Positions 14,708 to 23,737 of a stretch of 36,192 nt of DNA are shown one piece after another. Origin of the DNA: Acidimicrobiales bacterium (GTDB lineage: Bacteria > Actinomycetota > Acidimicrobiia > Acidimicrobiales > SZUA-35); the NCBI GenBank assembly GCA_024644005.1, contig JAHELU010000017.1, positions 1 to 36,192 on the forward strand, read 5' to 3'. The translations under genes and the position numbers were made by a program. The notes under the pieces were generated by a model, which worked only from the letters and a program-made list of their open reading frames with translations, searched no databases and was not told where the DNA came from. Position 1 is the stretch's first letter. Every line of letters starts with the position of its first letter.

Positions 14708-17416
14708 TCAGATGTGGCGGACCTCGGCCAGCACGTGGGATGTCGGCCGCTTCAGCACCACGGTCACGTCGGTCGGTACCGTTCCCGGGCCGGCCAGCAT
14801 CACCGGGTTCAGCACCAGAGAGGCCAGCCGATCGGTGGTCCTCGCCGCATCGCCGACGGCCATCGCCAGCTCGACCAGGGCCTCGGCGCTGGCTCGGTCG
14901 GCAGCCACCAGAGCATCCGCCGCCACCATGGCATCCACGAGCTCCCTGGCGGCCGACCGATCGAAGGGCAGGAACCGTCTGGCCTCGGGCGCCGTTCCCG
15001 CGTACCGGGAACCGCCGAGCCCGATGGACAGCATGGCCCCGATGGATGGCTCCTGCAGCAGCTCGAGCCGCACCGCACCCGTGGACGGGATCATCTGCTG
15101 GACGACCGATGTCTTCATGCCCACCCCGAGCTTGGCGGTCATGCGATCGTAGGCCGCAACGAGCGCACCTCGGTCGTGGAGGTCGATCGCTGCGCCGCCC
15201 GCCTCGCCCACCGACCGCATCGGCAGGTTGGCGGCCTTGAGCACCACCGGGTAGCCGATCCGCTCGGCCAGCGCCTCCACCTCGCCCAGATCGTTGGCGA
15301 TCCCGTAGGCGGCGATCGGGACGGCCAGCTCATCGAGCAGTCGGCCGAGGTCGGGGCTCGCCATGTTCAGCCTGCACGTCTCCCGCCCGGCCAGCAGCTC
15401 GTCGACCACCGTCGTCGACCGTCCGGAGCGTCGAGCGGTCGACGCCGGGCCACCATCGGTCCTGGCGGCGCGCCACTGCCCGTAGCTGGCGTGCCGGCCA
15501 AGCACCTGGGCCGCCTCCTCGGGGAACGTGAAGACCGGCAGGCCGTCGACCTTCAGGTGCTCCGACCCGACGAGGCCGATGGCTGCCATCGGCTTGTCGA
15601 TCGAGCGGTTGACCCGATCGAGCAGCGCGGCCAGGGCGGACGTCGGCAGGTAGGCGGTGGGTGCGACGGCGATCAGGACCAGGTCCACCTCGTCCGAGAC
15701 CGCAGCGGCGACGATGTACCGCTCGTACTCCTCTGGATCCCCGGGCGGGATCAGCGCGACCGTGTCGAGATCACCGATCAGCACCGAGTCGGCCGTTGCC
15801 AGGTCGGCGACCGAGCCCGGGACGACGACCTGGAGGCCGTGACGGCGGCAGGCCTCCGTGGCCAGGCGGGCCAGGGACGCGGTGTTGCTGACGATCGTCA
15901 CCCTGTTGCCCTTGGCCGGCGGCTGGCTGACCGCCAAAAGAGCCTGGTCGGCCAGCCGGCCGACGTCGTCGACCAGGATGACCCCCGCCTGGCGGAGCAG
16001 CTCGGTCAGCTCCGGAGCCGACGGTCGCATGGTGATGATCGGCTTCTCGGTGCCCGTCCGCCTGGCCACGGTCGACAGGTTCTGCAGGTTCCCGAAGTTC
16101 TCGACGTACAGCACGATCGCCCGGGTCGTCGGGTCGAGGCTCCAGTAGTCGATCAGGTCGTTGACCGAGACGTCCGCCCGGTTGCCGAACCCGACGAAGG
16201 AGGAGATACCGACCCCGGTGGCACGCATCCGCTCCAGCAACGCGACCCCCAGCGGTCCCGACTGGGACGCGAGGGCCACCTGGCCCGGGCTGACCGCCAT
16301 CGGGTGGAAGACCGCGCTGAGCTGCACTGCCGGGTTGGTGTTCACCAGCCCGAAGGCGTTCGGCCCGATGAGGCGCATGCCGTTGTCCCTGGCGAGGTCG
16401 ACCAATCGCCGCTCCCGATCGAGGCCCGGGCCGTCGAGCTCGGAGAACCCCGCCGATATCACCAGGAGGCCCCGAACACCCGCTTCGGCACACTCGGCGA
16501 CGACGTCCTCCACGAGCTCGGCCCGAACGGCGACCACGGCCAGATCGATGGCGGCCCGAGCATCCGTCGACCGCCCGCCGTCGTCGGATCCGGTCCCGGA
16601 TGCGCCGACCACGGCACTGCGGGCAGCCAGCGCCTCGGTCGCCGCCGCAATGGTTCCGAACGCCGGGATGCCGGCCACCTCTGAGGCGTTCGGGTTCACG
16701 GGATAGACCCGTTGCTGCGGATCGAGCGGCCCCACCCCCGCCACCAGGTTCCGTACCAGCTCGTGGCCCACCGACCCGGGGGTCCGGCTGGCGCCTATCA
16801 CGGCGACACTGGTCGGTTCGAGGATCCTGGCCACCGACCGCGCCGTTGCCCGCCGCTGACGATCGGCGATGGCCGACGAGGTCTCGTCGGTGACGTCGAT
16901 CCCCAGCTCGACCTCGATCACGCCGTCGTCGAAGCGGGTCGACACCTCGAAGCCGGCGCTGCGGAAGACTGCCAGCATCCGGTAGTTCTCGGGCAGCACG
17001 GTGGCGGTGAAACCGCTCAGGCCCCGGTCGCGGCCAGCCGCTGCGAGGTACTCGAGCATGAGCGTCCCGAGGCCCTTGCCGTGATGGGCGTCGTCGACGA
17101 AGAACGCAACCTCGGCCCCCGGTCGATCGTCCCACTTCTCGTAGCGGGCCACCGCCACCAGCTCGTTGCCGAGCAGCGCCACGAACGCCATCCTGTCCCG
17201 GTAGTCGACCTGGGTGAAGTAGTCCAGCTCCTGGTCGCTGAGCTCCGGTCGGTACCGGAAGAACCGGAAGTAGATGCTCTCCTGAGACTGCCTGCGGTGG
17301 AAGCCCTCCAGGGCGGCTCGATCATCGGCCCTGATCGGCCTGACCTCGACGGTGGACCCGTCCTTCAGCACGGCATGGGTCTCCCAGTCGGCCGGGTAGT
17401 CAGCGGAGCGAGTCAC
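14708..17416 (-). CDS. GNAT / ADP-forming acyl-CoA synthetase-like fusion (Pat type)
   Basis: A 902-aa fusion. Residues 20-170 are a GCN5-related N-acetyltransferase with acetyl-CoA motif HHGKGLGTLML (111-121). From 198 there is a CoA-binding Rossmann domain (PTSVAVIGASRTPGSVGHEL), then a succinyl-CoA-ligase-like domain (VALASQSGPLGVALLERM, SSFVGFGNRADVSVNDLIDY). The C-terminal 230 residues are an ATP-grasp domain (IGYPVVLKAANLPMRS, SIGAMLSIGLGGSRYAGTAP). This domain set is that of protein lysine acetyltransferases of the Pat family, which acetylate and inactivate AMP-forming acyl-CoA synthetases. In the Salmonella enzyme GNAT is C-terminal; here it is N-terminal, the order I recall for streptomycete PatA. 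It may instead be catalytically active as an acyl-CoA synthetase. It lies just upstream of the FtsK-like gene. Confidence 0.85.
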   Translation of the reverse strand: MTRSADYPADWETHAVLKDGSTVEVRPIRADDRAALEGFHRRQSQESIYFRFFRYRPELSDQELDYFTQVDYRDRMAFVALLGNELVAVARYEKWDDRPGAEVAFFVDDAHHGKGLGTLMLEYLAAAGRDRGLSGFTATVLPENYRMLAVFRSAGFEVSTRFDDGVIEVELGIDVTDETSSAIADRQRRATARSVARILEPTSVAVIGASRTPGSVGHELVRNLVAGVGPLDPQQRVYPVNPNASEVAGIPAFGTIAAATEALAARSAVVGASGTGSDDGGRSTDARAAIDLAVVAVRAELVEDVVAECAEAGVRGLLVISAGFSELDGPGLDRERRLVDLARDNGMRLIGPNAFGLVNTNPAVQLSAVFHPMAVSPGQVALASQSGPLGVALLERMRATGVGISSFVGFGNRADVSVNDLIDYWSLDPTTRAIVLYVENFGNLQNLSTVARRTGTEKPIITMRPSAPELTELLRQAGVILVDDVGRLADQALLAVSQPPAKGNRVTIVSNTASLARLATEACRRHGLQVVVPGSVADLATADSVLIGDLDTVALIPPGDPEEYERYIVAAAVSDEVDLVLIAVAPTAYLPTSALAALLDRVNRSIDKPMAAIGLVGSEHLKVDGLPVFTFPEEAAQVLGRHASYGQWRAARTDGGPASTARRSGRSTTVVDELLAGRETCRLNMASPDLGRLLDELAVPIAAYGIANDLGEVEALAERIGYPVVLKAANLPMRSVGEAGGAAIDLHDRGALVAAYDRMTAKLGVGMKTSVVQQMIPSTGAVRLELLQEPSIGAMLSIGLGGSRYAGTAPEARRFLPFDRSAARELVDAMVAADALVAADRASAEALVELAMAVGDAARTTDRLASLVLNPVMLAGPGTVPTDVTVVLKRPTSHVLAEVRHI

Positions 17417-17484
17417 GCCTCGATCGTAGATCGAGCGGCCGGCCTCCCCTCAACACCGTTCGGCCGGTCCCCGGTTCGGATGGG

Positions 17485-19566
17485 CTATCGGGCCAGCAGA
17501 TCGAGGAACACGCCGGCGATGGGCGCGGCGGTCGAGCCACCGAACTCGCCGCCCTCGACGAACACCGCAAAGGCGATGTCGCCCTGGTACCCGATGAACC
17601 AGGCGTGGGCCTGGGGCGGGTTCTGATCGCCGAACTCCGCCGTGCCGGTCTTGCCGGCCACCGGTCCCCCGGCGACGCCGGCCACAGCTCGACCGGTGCC
17701 GTTCGTCACCACCGCCCGCATGATCTCCTGGAGGTTGGCGGCCAGAGTCGGATCCAGCGGTTGGTCGGACTGGGGCGGCGCCTGCGGATCGAGCACCAGC
17801 GTCGGGGGACGATAGCTGCCGGATGCCGCAGTGGCGGCCATCACCGCGCCGGCGAGCGGGCTCATCAGCACCCGGGACTGGCCGAACGACGTGGCCGCCT
17901 TCTCCACCGGACCGCCCGGGGTCGGCACGCTGCCGGGGAAGGCCGGCGTGCCGAGGTCGAACGGTGCCCCGATGCCGAACTTGGCTGCCACCCGGGCGAA
18001 GTCCGACGGATCGAGCACCCCGGCGAGGTTGATGAACGCCGTGTTGCAGGAGAGCACGAAGGCCCGCCGCATCGGCACCGTGCCCAGCACCTCGCCCTCG
18101 GCGTTGGTGAACTCACGGCCGTTGACCTCGAGCGTCAACGGGCAGTCGATCGGATCGGTGAGGCCGACCCCCTTCTCCATGGCGGCATAGGCGGTGACGA
18201 CCTTGAAGACAGAGCCGGGCGGGTACTGGCCGGTCAGGGCGAAGTTGTCGACCGCCGCTCCGGGCCCATTGGCGACGGCCAGCACGTGGCCCGTCGAGAC
18301 CTCGACGGCGACGAGGGCACTTCGGAGGTCGGTTCTGGCCAGGGCGTCCTCGGCTGCGGTCTGGACCCGCTGGTCGATCGTGAGGCTCAGCGGCGTGCCC
18401 TGGACCGGGGCCGAGAGGTAGACCACGTCCGGATCGACCGGTAGCGGAGGCTGGCCAGCCTCGCCGCCGTCGGACTGGGACTCCGCTGAGGCGGGAGTCC
18501 TCCCGGTGGTCGAGGTGGCAGTGGGAGCGAGGCTCGGGGTCGGGAATCGCCGCTCGACCCGGACCTGGAAACCGGGCAGGCCGGCCAGCTGGGCGTTGTA
18601 ACGACGCTGCAGGCCAGACCGGCCGGCGACGTCGCCGGGGAGGAACACGTCCGGTAGCTCGTCGATGATCTCCCTTGTCACCTCGGCCGACCGACCGAGC
18701 AGGGCTCGACCGAAGCGCTCGCTCGGCGGTAATGGGAACGTCGAGTCCACCAGCACGACACCGGGCAGCCCTGTCAACTGTTGCTGGACCGCCGCCAGGT
18801 CCTCGGCCCGGCGACTGGCGACGATCACGACCGAGTCCGACGGCGAGGGGGCGATCGTGGCCACGATCTCGGCCGGGTCGCTGCCGAGCAGCTGACCGAG
18901 TCGCTCAGCGAGGGTGGCGATGTCGTCGACCTGGCGAGGGACGACCCCGACACCGGTCACGGGTCGGTTGTCTATCAGGGCGATGCCGTCGCGGCCGAGA
19001 ATCGGCGCCCGAGGGGCCACGACCCGCTCCCGGACCAGGACGTCGCCGGGATCGAGGCTGGACTCGAGGATCGACGGCTCCCAATCGACCTGCCACTCGG
19101 TGCCGACCAGCACCAGGTCGACCTCGCCCTCGGTGGTGAAGACCACCCCGTCGGCGAGTGTCCAGGTCACCGTCAGCGGTGCCGTTGCGTTGGCCGGGTC
19201 GACGACGGTCAGCGGGCCGGGGACGGGGACGATCGTGAAGTCGCCGAGTCCCGCAGTGATGTCGCCGTACTCGGCGGCGACCTCGCTCGGCTCGGCGAAC
19301 GCGAAGGTCTGGCCGGCGAAGCGGGCTTGCTCCAACCGGGCCACGAAGTCCTGGAGGGTGAGCTCGGCCCTGGTCTTCGGATCGGCGACGACCCCCGCCA
19401 CCGCTGCCTGCTCGGCGTCCCCGGCCGGGGTGGAGCCGAGCTGGGGCTCGGGACCGAACGCCAGGAAGGCCAGGACACCGCCAGCGCCGATCGCCAGCAA
19501 CGCCGCAACGGTCGGCACCACGATCCGCAGGGCGCTCCAATCGGCGTATACGGTCTCGTCGTCCAT
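17485..19566 (-). CDS. Class B penicillin-binding protein transpeptidase
   Basis: A 693-aa membrane-anchored peptidoglycan D,D-transpeptidase. One transmembrane helix (about 14-37) precedes an NTF2-like MecA_N-type domain (65-165, LQDFVARLEQARFAG), a dimerisation domain (VLVRERVVAPRAPILGRDG), a low-complexity linker at 345-375, and the transpeptidase domain. The catalytic motifs are intact: SxxK at Ser452-Lys455 (PPGSVFKV), SxN at 506-508 (SCN), and KTG at 639-641 (AGKTGTAEF). This architecture fits elongation or sporulation-type PBPs of actinobacteria. ATG 19566 follows GCAGGGAGA. Minus-strand TAGACT at 19599-19594 is a possible -10. It is divergent from the lipoprotein gene at 19693. No cell-division gene is adjacent. 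Confidence 0.95.
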   Translation of the reverse strand: MDDETVYADWSALRIVVPTVAALLAIGAGGVLAFLAFGPEPQLGSTPAGDAEQAAVAGVVADPKTRAELTLQDFVARLEQARFAGQTFAFAEPSEVAAEYGDITAGLGDFTIVPVPGPLTVVDPANATAPLTVTWTLADGVVFTTEGEVDLVLVGTEWQVDWEPSILESSLDPGDVLVRERVVAPRAPILGRDGIALIDNRPVTGVGVVPRQVDDIATLAERLGQLLGSDPAEIVATIAPSPSDSVVIVASRRAEDLAAVQQQLTGLPGVVLVDSTFPLPPSERFGRALLGRSAEVTREIIDELPDVFLPGDVAGRSGLQRRYNAQLAGLPGFQVRVERRFPTPSLAPTATSTTGRTPASAESQSDGGEAGQPPLPVDPDVVYLSAPVQGTPLSLTIDQRVQTAAEDALARTDLRSALVAVEVSTGHVLAVANGPGAAVDNFALTGQYPPGSVFKVVTAYAAMEKGVGLTDPIDCPLTLEVNGREFTNAEGEVLGTVPMRRAFVLSCNTAFINLAGVLDPSDFARVAAKFGIGAPFDLGTPAFPGSVPTPGGPVEKAATSFGQSRVLMSPLAGAVMAATAASGSYRPPTLVLDPQAPPQSDQPLDPTLAANLQEIMRAVVTNGTGRAVAGVAGGPVAGKTGTAEFGDQNPPQAHAWFIGYQGDIAFAVFVEGGEFGGSTAAPIAGVFLDLLAR

Positions 19567-19692
19567 CGTCTCCCTGCCCCCGCTCTCGCCACGAGTCTAG
19601 ATACCCGCTCCGGGCCCGTGCCCGCACCGCGCCGATCGGCCCGACCGAGGGGCGGGCGACCGGACCGGTACCGTTGGCCACGGAGGTACCCG

Positions 19693-20490
19693 ATGCGAGC
19701 ACCACGAGCGGTCCTGCGCCCGATGCTGGTTGCTGGTCTGCTCGCCGCCGCCTGCGGGTCGTCCGAGTCGGCGGGACCCAGCGACCCGACCGGGTCCGCG
19801 ACGCAGACGTCGGCCCCCGCATCCACGTCCTCGACGGCGTCCACGGCCTCGACGGCGTCCACGGCCTCGACGCCGTCCACCTCCGGGTCCTCGACGTCCT
19901 CGACGTCGGCGGATACCGCGACCGGTGATCGGTCGGATGCCGTGGTCGACCAGCTGCAGGACACGCTCGACAGCGCCGAGTCCTCGCAGCGGGCCATCGC
20001 CACGAACGAGTCACCGGTAGCGGTCTTCGACAGCTTCCGTGTCCGGTCGGCCGGAACCGTCACTGCGATCCACTGGGAGGGCATCTACTGCCAGGTCGTC
20101 GACAACGCCCCGGAGCCGGCCCCGACCGCAACCGGTTTCGCCATCACCGTCTACGGCGATGGGGGCGACGGTCCCGGTCTGGACGACGAGGTGGCGTTCT
20201 ACGCCTACGACATCTCGGAGGTCACCCGGTCGCTGACCAGGACCAGCAGACAGGCCTGTGGTCCGGTGACGAGTACCGGGGCCCACTACCGGTACGAGGC
20301 CGAGCTCATCGATCCGCTCCGGTTGGACGAGAGCCGGACCTACTGGCTCTCGATCCAGGCGTTGACGCCGAACTTCGGGACGATCTGGGGCTGGAGCGGC
20401 TCGACGTCGGGCGATGGCACCTCGAGGCGGCTAGCCGACGGGACGATGACGGAGCTCGACGCCGATCGGGCATTCGCGCTGTACCCGTAA
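19693..20490 (+). CDS. Ser/Thr-rich lipoprotein, unknown function
   Basis: A 265-aa exported lipoprotein. MRAPRAVLRPMLVAGLLAAAC gives a basic n-region, hydrophobic core and lipobox with Cys21. Residues about 25-75 are almost pure Ser/Thr/Ala/Pro, partly encoded by an 18-bp tandem repeat, and would act as a wall-spanning, possibly glycosylated linker. The rest is a beta-rich domain with two cysteines (DSFRVRSAGTVTAIHWEGIYC, FAITVYGDGGDGPG, then YRYEAELIDPLRLDESRTYW and IWGWSGSTSGDGTS). It resembles an unnamed extracellular domain seen in many secreted bacterial proteins, but I cannot name it. GGAGG six bases before ATG 19693 fixes the start. It stands alone between two divergent or separate units. 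Confidence 0.8.
   Translation: MRAPRAVLRPMLVAGLLAAACGSSESAGPSDPTGSATQTSAPASTSSTASTASTASTASTPSTSGSSTSSTSADTATGDRSDAVVDQLQDTLDSAESSQRAIATNESPVAVFDSFRVRSAGTVTAIHWEGIYCQVVDNAPEPAPTATGFAITVYGDGGDGPGLDDEVAFYAYDISEVTRSLTRTSRQACGPVTSTGAHYRYEAELIDPLRLDESRTYWLSIQALTPNFGTIWGWSGSTSGDGTSRRLADGTMTELDADRAFALYP
19831..19884 (+). repeat. 18-bp tandem repeat in lipoprotein linker
   Basis: tcgacggcgtccacggcc occurs twice perfectly (19831-19848 and 19849-19866), followed by a diverged third copy to 19884. It codes for in-frame STASTA units of the Ser/Thr linker. Confidence 0.85.
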
Positions 20491-20506
20491 CCACCTCGGC
20501 GATGTC

Positions 20507-20538
20507 GGCCGGGGCCGGGATCGGCCGGAGCCGGGATC
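20507..20538 (+). repeat. 16-bp direct repeat after lipoprotein gene
   Basis: ggccggggccgggatc (20507-20522) is followed at once by ggccggagccgggatc (20523-20538), one mismatch apart. It lies 17 bp after the lipoprotein stop. I see no clean hairpin in it, and nothing else recognisable in the gap to 20724. Confidence 0.7.
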
Positions 20539-20724
20539 GACTGCGATTCGTCACATCGGAGCGGGAACCGCCCACGGACCCCGGACGTCGATACCAGTGA
20601 CGGCCCACCCGGTCCGACCAGCTGGGCGAGCCGGCAGATCCCGACGTTCCCCGTCGCGTGTACGTACCGGCCCCCCTGCGGGCTCTATGTCGTGACGGCA
20701 AGCATCCCGGAAGAGGCCCCTGAC

Positions 20725-21015
20725 ATGACCATCGACCACGACATTCGAGTGGCCAGCCAGTACGACTGCGGAGACGGTGTGCCGACGCTGAGCATCCTCA
20801 CCGGGGACCGAGAGGAGGATCGTCCGGCGCCCGGCGGGCTCGAGCCCCGGATCACGTTGCGGACCTTCGCCATCGCCATGACGGTCCTCGGCCAGCTGGC
20901 GATCGCTCTGGCCATCGCGGCCGGCGGGAACCCGGTCGTCGGTGCGCTGGCGGCCGCCACCATGCTGGGCTGCGGGCTCGTGCTGGTGCGGGCCGGCGGA
21001 CGATCGGAGCGATGA
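20725..21015 (+). CDS. Small two-helix membrane protein, unknown
   Basis: A 96-aa protein. About 45 polar N-terminal residues are followed by two hydrophobic segments (RTFAIAMTVLGQLAIALAIA and NPVVGALAAATMLGCGLVLV) separated by GGNP, so a helical hairpin in the membrane with both ends on the same side. ATG 20725 has GAAGAGG about ten bases upstream; an in-frame GTG at 20692 would add 11 residues but has no ribosome site. A strong stem-loop follows 43 bp after the stop, which supports a real transcript end here. I do not recognise the family. Confidence 0.6.
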   Translation: MTIDHDIRVASQYDCGDGVPTLSILTGDREEDRPAPGGLEPRITLRTFAIAMTVLGQLAIALAIAAGGNPVVGALAAATMLGCGLVLVRAGGRSER

Positions 21016-21019
21016 CACC

Positions 21020-21090
21020 CGTCACGGCGGACCGCTGATCCCTCCCGTGACGACGATCGCCCCCTCGTTGCGTGACCCGAGGGGGCTTCG
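21020..21090 (+). terminator. Double stem-loop terminator
   Basis: Two hairpins follow the small membrane gene. The first is cgtcacgg (21020-21027) with ccgtgacg (21045-21052). The second, stronger, is gccccctcg (21059-21067) with cgagggggc (21078-21086), 9 bp perfect with a 10-base loop and followed by ttcg. The second is a good intrinsic-type terminator apart from the short T run. Confidence 0.7.
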
Positions 21091-21189
21091 TGGCGACCGC
21101 TCCGCCGTCTGGTGGTGGCCGCGACCAGACAGTAGCTTGAGGCCACCGGCCGCAGGCCGTACCGAGCAGAAGCCAGGAAGGAGCGCACC

Positions 21190-22443
21190 ATGGCCGAACG
21201 GCCGCCGGCTACCGACCGGAGCGATCCCGGGACGGCCGGAGAGCCCTACCTCGACGGGGTGACCGTCCTCGACTTCACCCAGTACCTGGCGGGGCCATCG
21301 TGCACGAAGTGGCTCGCCGAGCTGGGGGCCGACGTGATCAAGGTGGAGATGGCGCCGTGGGGCGATCCCCAGCGAGGCGGGGTGCCGAGGCGGAACAAGC
21401 GGGCCGGTGGCTTCGTGCAGCAGAACCGGGGGAAGCGCAGCCTGTGCCTCGACCTCCGCAGGCCGGAGGGCATCGCCCTCGTCAAGGCACTGGTGCCCCA
21501 CGTCGACGTCGTCGTCGAGAACTACAGCGTCGGGGTGATGGACCGGCGCGGTCTCGGCTACGAGGCGCTGGCCGCCGTCAATCCCGGGGTGATCATGGCC
21601 TCGATCTCCGGCTTCGGCCAGACCGGGCCGCTGACCCACAAGACCGCGTTCGACTACATCGCCCAGGCCTACTCCGGTCTCATGCACATCACCGGCGACC
21701 CCGACGGCCCCCCGATGCCGACCGGGGTGGCGCTGGCCGACAACACGGCCGGCTTCCACGCCTTCGCCGGTCTCGGCTACGCGCTCTACCGCCGAACCAG
21801 GACGGGGGTCGGCTGCCACATCGACATCTCGATGGTCGAGGCGCTGTTCCACATGCAGGAGCACGCCGTCCATGCGGCGTCGATGGATCCCGACTACCGA
21901 CCGATGCGAGAGGGCCCGCACTACGGGCCGCTGTCACCGGCGGGCGTGTTCAGGGGGCCCGACACCTGGATCGTGATCCTCTGCACCCAGCTGCAGATCG
22001 AGGCGCTCTGGGACGCCATGGACCGACCCGACTTCGCCACCGACGAGCGGTTCGCAACACCGAAGGCACGGTTGGAGAACCGCCAGGCCCTCACCGACGA
22101 GATCGAGACCTGGATGGCGACCTTCCCCGACGATCAGGCCGTCCTCGACCGGCTCGAGGCAGCACGGGTCCCGTGTGGGCCCGTGCTCGATCCGGCCGAC
22201 GCGGTCAACCATCCGTTCTTCGTCGAGCGACGGGCGGTCCGCCAGGTGACGGATCCCCTGGTCGGCACGATCGACATCCCCGGGTTCCCGATCAAGTTCT
22301 CCGACGCGCCGCCGGAACCCGAGCTCCCGGTCCATGCCCTCGGCCAAGACAACGAAGCCGTGCTGCGGGACCTGCTCGGCTATGACAGCGAGCGGATCGC
22401 CGAGCTGGAGGCCACAGGAGTGATCGCCAGCAAGGCCCACTGA
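21190..22443 (+). CDS. CaiB/BaiF family (class III) CoA-transferase
   Basis: A 417-aa family III CoA-transferase, which moves CoA between carboxylic acids through a mixed anhydride on an aspartate. Recognisable segments are GVTVLDFTQYLAGPSCTKWL, GADVIKVEMAPWGDP, RGKRSLCLDLRRPEG, VVENYSVGVMDRRGLGYE, and IMASISGFGQTGPL followed by AFDYIAQAYSGLM. Asp155 in AFDYIAQ fits the catalytic aspartate position. AGGAAGGAG six bases before ATG 21190 fixes the start. TAGCTT at 21133-21138 is a possible -10. The gene converges on a thiolase with a 23-bp gap, and both act on acyl-CoA, but they are on opposite strands. The substrate cannot be read from sequence. Confidence 0.93.
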   Translation: MAERPPATDRSDPGTAGEPYLDGVTVLDFTQYLAGPSCTKWLAELGADVIKVEMAPWGDPQRGGVPRRNKRAGGFVQQNRGKRSLCLDLRRPEGIALVKALVPHVDVVVENYSVGVMDRRGLGYEALAAVNPGVIMASISGFGQTGPLTHKTAFDYIAQAYSGLMHITGDPDGPPMPTGVALADNTAGFHAFAGLGYALYRRTRTGVGCHIDISMVEALFHMQEHAVHAASMDPDYRPMREGPHYGPLSPAGVFRGPDTWIVILCTQLQIEALWDAMDRPDFATDERFATPKARLENRQALTDEIETWMATFPDDQAVLDRLEAARVPCGPVLDPADAVNHPFFVERRAVRQVTDPLVGTIDIPGFPIKFSDAPPEPELPVHALGQDNEAVLRDLLGYDSERIAELEATGVIASKAH

Positions 22444-22466
22444 CCGGCCCGGTCCACCGGGACCGA

Positions 22467-23624
22467 TCAGCTCAGCCGCTCGACGATCATCGCCATGCCC
22501 TGACCGCCGCCGACGCACATCGTCTCGATCCCGAACTGGGCGTCGAGGGTCTGCAGGTCGTTGATCAAGGTGGTCATGATCCTGGCCCCGGTCATCCCGA
22601 ACGGATGCCCCAGTGCGATCGCCCCTCCGTGGGGGTTGAGCTGCTCGTCGATCGAGATGCCGACTTCGTCGCAGATCGGCAGGACCTGGGCGGCGAAGGC
22701 CTCGTTCAGCTCGACGACGTCGATGTCGCCGATCTTCATCCCGGCCCGATCGAGCGCCCGGGTCACCGCCTCGATCGGGCCGACCCCCATGATCTTGGGG
22801 TCGAGTCCGGACACCGCAGATGCCACCACCCGGACCAGCGGCTTCACACCGAGCTCGTCGGCCTTCGATGCCGACATCACCAGCACCGCCGCCGCACCGT
22901 CGTTGAGCGGGCAGGCGTTGCCGGCGGTGACCCGCCCGTCCTCCTTGAACGCCGGCTTCAGCTTGGCCAGCCCTTCCAGAGTGGTGCCCTCCCGTGGACC
23001 GTCGTCCTTGGTCACCATCGTGCCGTCGGCCACGGGGTACGGGGTGACCTCGCGCTCGAAGAACCCGTTGTGTTGCGCCTCGACCGCCCGGTCCTGGCTG
23101 AGCTTGGCGTAGGCGTCCATCCGCTCCCGTGACACGTCGTAGGTCTCGGCGACGTTCTCGGCCGTCAGGCCCATCGGGATGTAGAAGTCGTCCAGGTAGT
23201 CGGCCCGACTGTCGTCCATGAACCGCGGGTTGCCCGGATCCTGGGCCTCGTAGAACTGGCTGACCGCCTCGACTCCGGCCGACACGAAGATGTCACCCTC
23301 GCCGGCCCGGATGGCGTGAGCCGCCACCCGGATGGCCTGGAGCGAGGAGGCGCAGGCCCGCTGCACCGTGGTGCCGGGAACGGTGTTCGGCAGGCCGCCG
23401 AGCTGGCCCGCCAGGCGGCCGAGATTCCGGCTCTGCTGGCCGGTGGCGTTGGCCACCCCGCAGATCACGTCCTCGACGTCCTCCCCTCGGACCTCAGGGA
23501 CCTTGCTCATCAGATCGGCGATGATGAACCCGACGAGATCGTCGGCGCGCTCGTCCTTGAGCGACCCCTTCACCGCCCGGCCGATCGGGGTTCGGGCGGT
23601 GGCCACGATCACTGCGTCTTCCAC
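22467..23624 (-). CDS. Acetyl-CoA acyltransferase (thiolase)
   Basis: A 385-aa thiolase performing thiolytic cleavage of 3-ketoacyl-CoA or the reverse condensation. Nucleophile Cys91 is in TTVQRACASSLQAI; the second catalytic site is His340 in GGAIALGHPFGMTGAR, and Cys370 in ETMCVGGGQGMAM. The usual context of the nucleophile is Cys-Ala/Ser-Ser-Gly; here it is CASS, a conservative deviation. The N-terminus DAVIVATARTPIGRAVKGSL is typical. GTG 23624 has GAGGGG about eight bases upstream. It starts downstream of the terminator of the TIGR03086 gene, so it should have its own promoter. No hydroxyacyl-CoA dehydrogenase partner is in the window, so its pathway (beta-oxidation or other) is open. 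Confidence 0.94.
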   Translation of the reverse strand: MEDAVIVATARTPIGRAVKGSLKDERADDLVGFIIADLMSKVPEVRGEDVEDVICGVANATGQQSRNLGRLAGQLGGLPNTVPGTTVQRACASSLQAIRVAAHAIRAGEGDIFVSAGVEAVSQFYEAQDPGNPRFMDDSRADYLDDFYIPMGLTAENVAETYDVSRERMDAYAKLSQDRAVEAQHNGFFEREVTPYPVADGTMVTKDDGPREGTTLEGLAKLKPAFKEDGRVTAGNACPLNDGAAAVLVMSASKADELGVKPLVRVVASAVSGLDPKIMGVGPIEAVTRALDRAGMKIGDIDVVELNEAFAAQVLPICDEVGISIDEQLNPHGGAIALGHPFGMTGARIMTTLINDLQTLDAQFGIETMCVGGGQGMAMIVERLS

Positions 23625-23681
23625 GGGTCAGTCCCCTCGTCGAGATCACGCCATTGTGCCCCACCGGTCTCGGAACGCCAA

Positions 23682-23709
23682 AGAGGCCAGGCCAGGTTGC
23701 CTGGCCTCT
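23682..23709 (-). terminator. Intrinsic terminator of TIGR03086 gene
   Basis: agaggccaggc (23682-23692) pairs perfectly over 11 bp with gcctggcctct (23699-23709) around a 6-base loop. Read on the minus strand the stem is followed by TTT. It lies 28 bp after the TGA-side end of the TIGR03086 gene and separates it from the thiolase. Confidence 0.85.
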
Positions 23710-23737
23710 GCGACTCGAAGGGGCTGGCAGGGGATCC

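Noticed and set aside
14669-16684. A 671-codon plus-strand frame opposite the Pat-like gene
   Set aside because: Antisense shadow; His/Arg/Gln-rich with no recognisable domain.
20692-20724. GTG 20692 as start of the small membrane protein
   Set aside because: No ribosome site, while ATG 20725 has a purine-rich one; the added residues are not needed for the helices.
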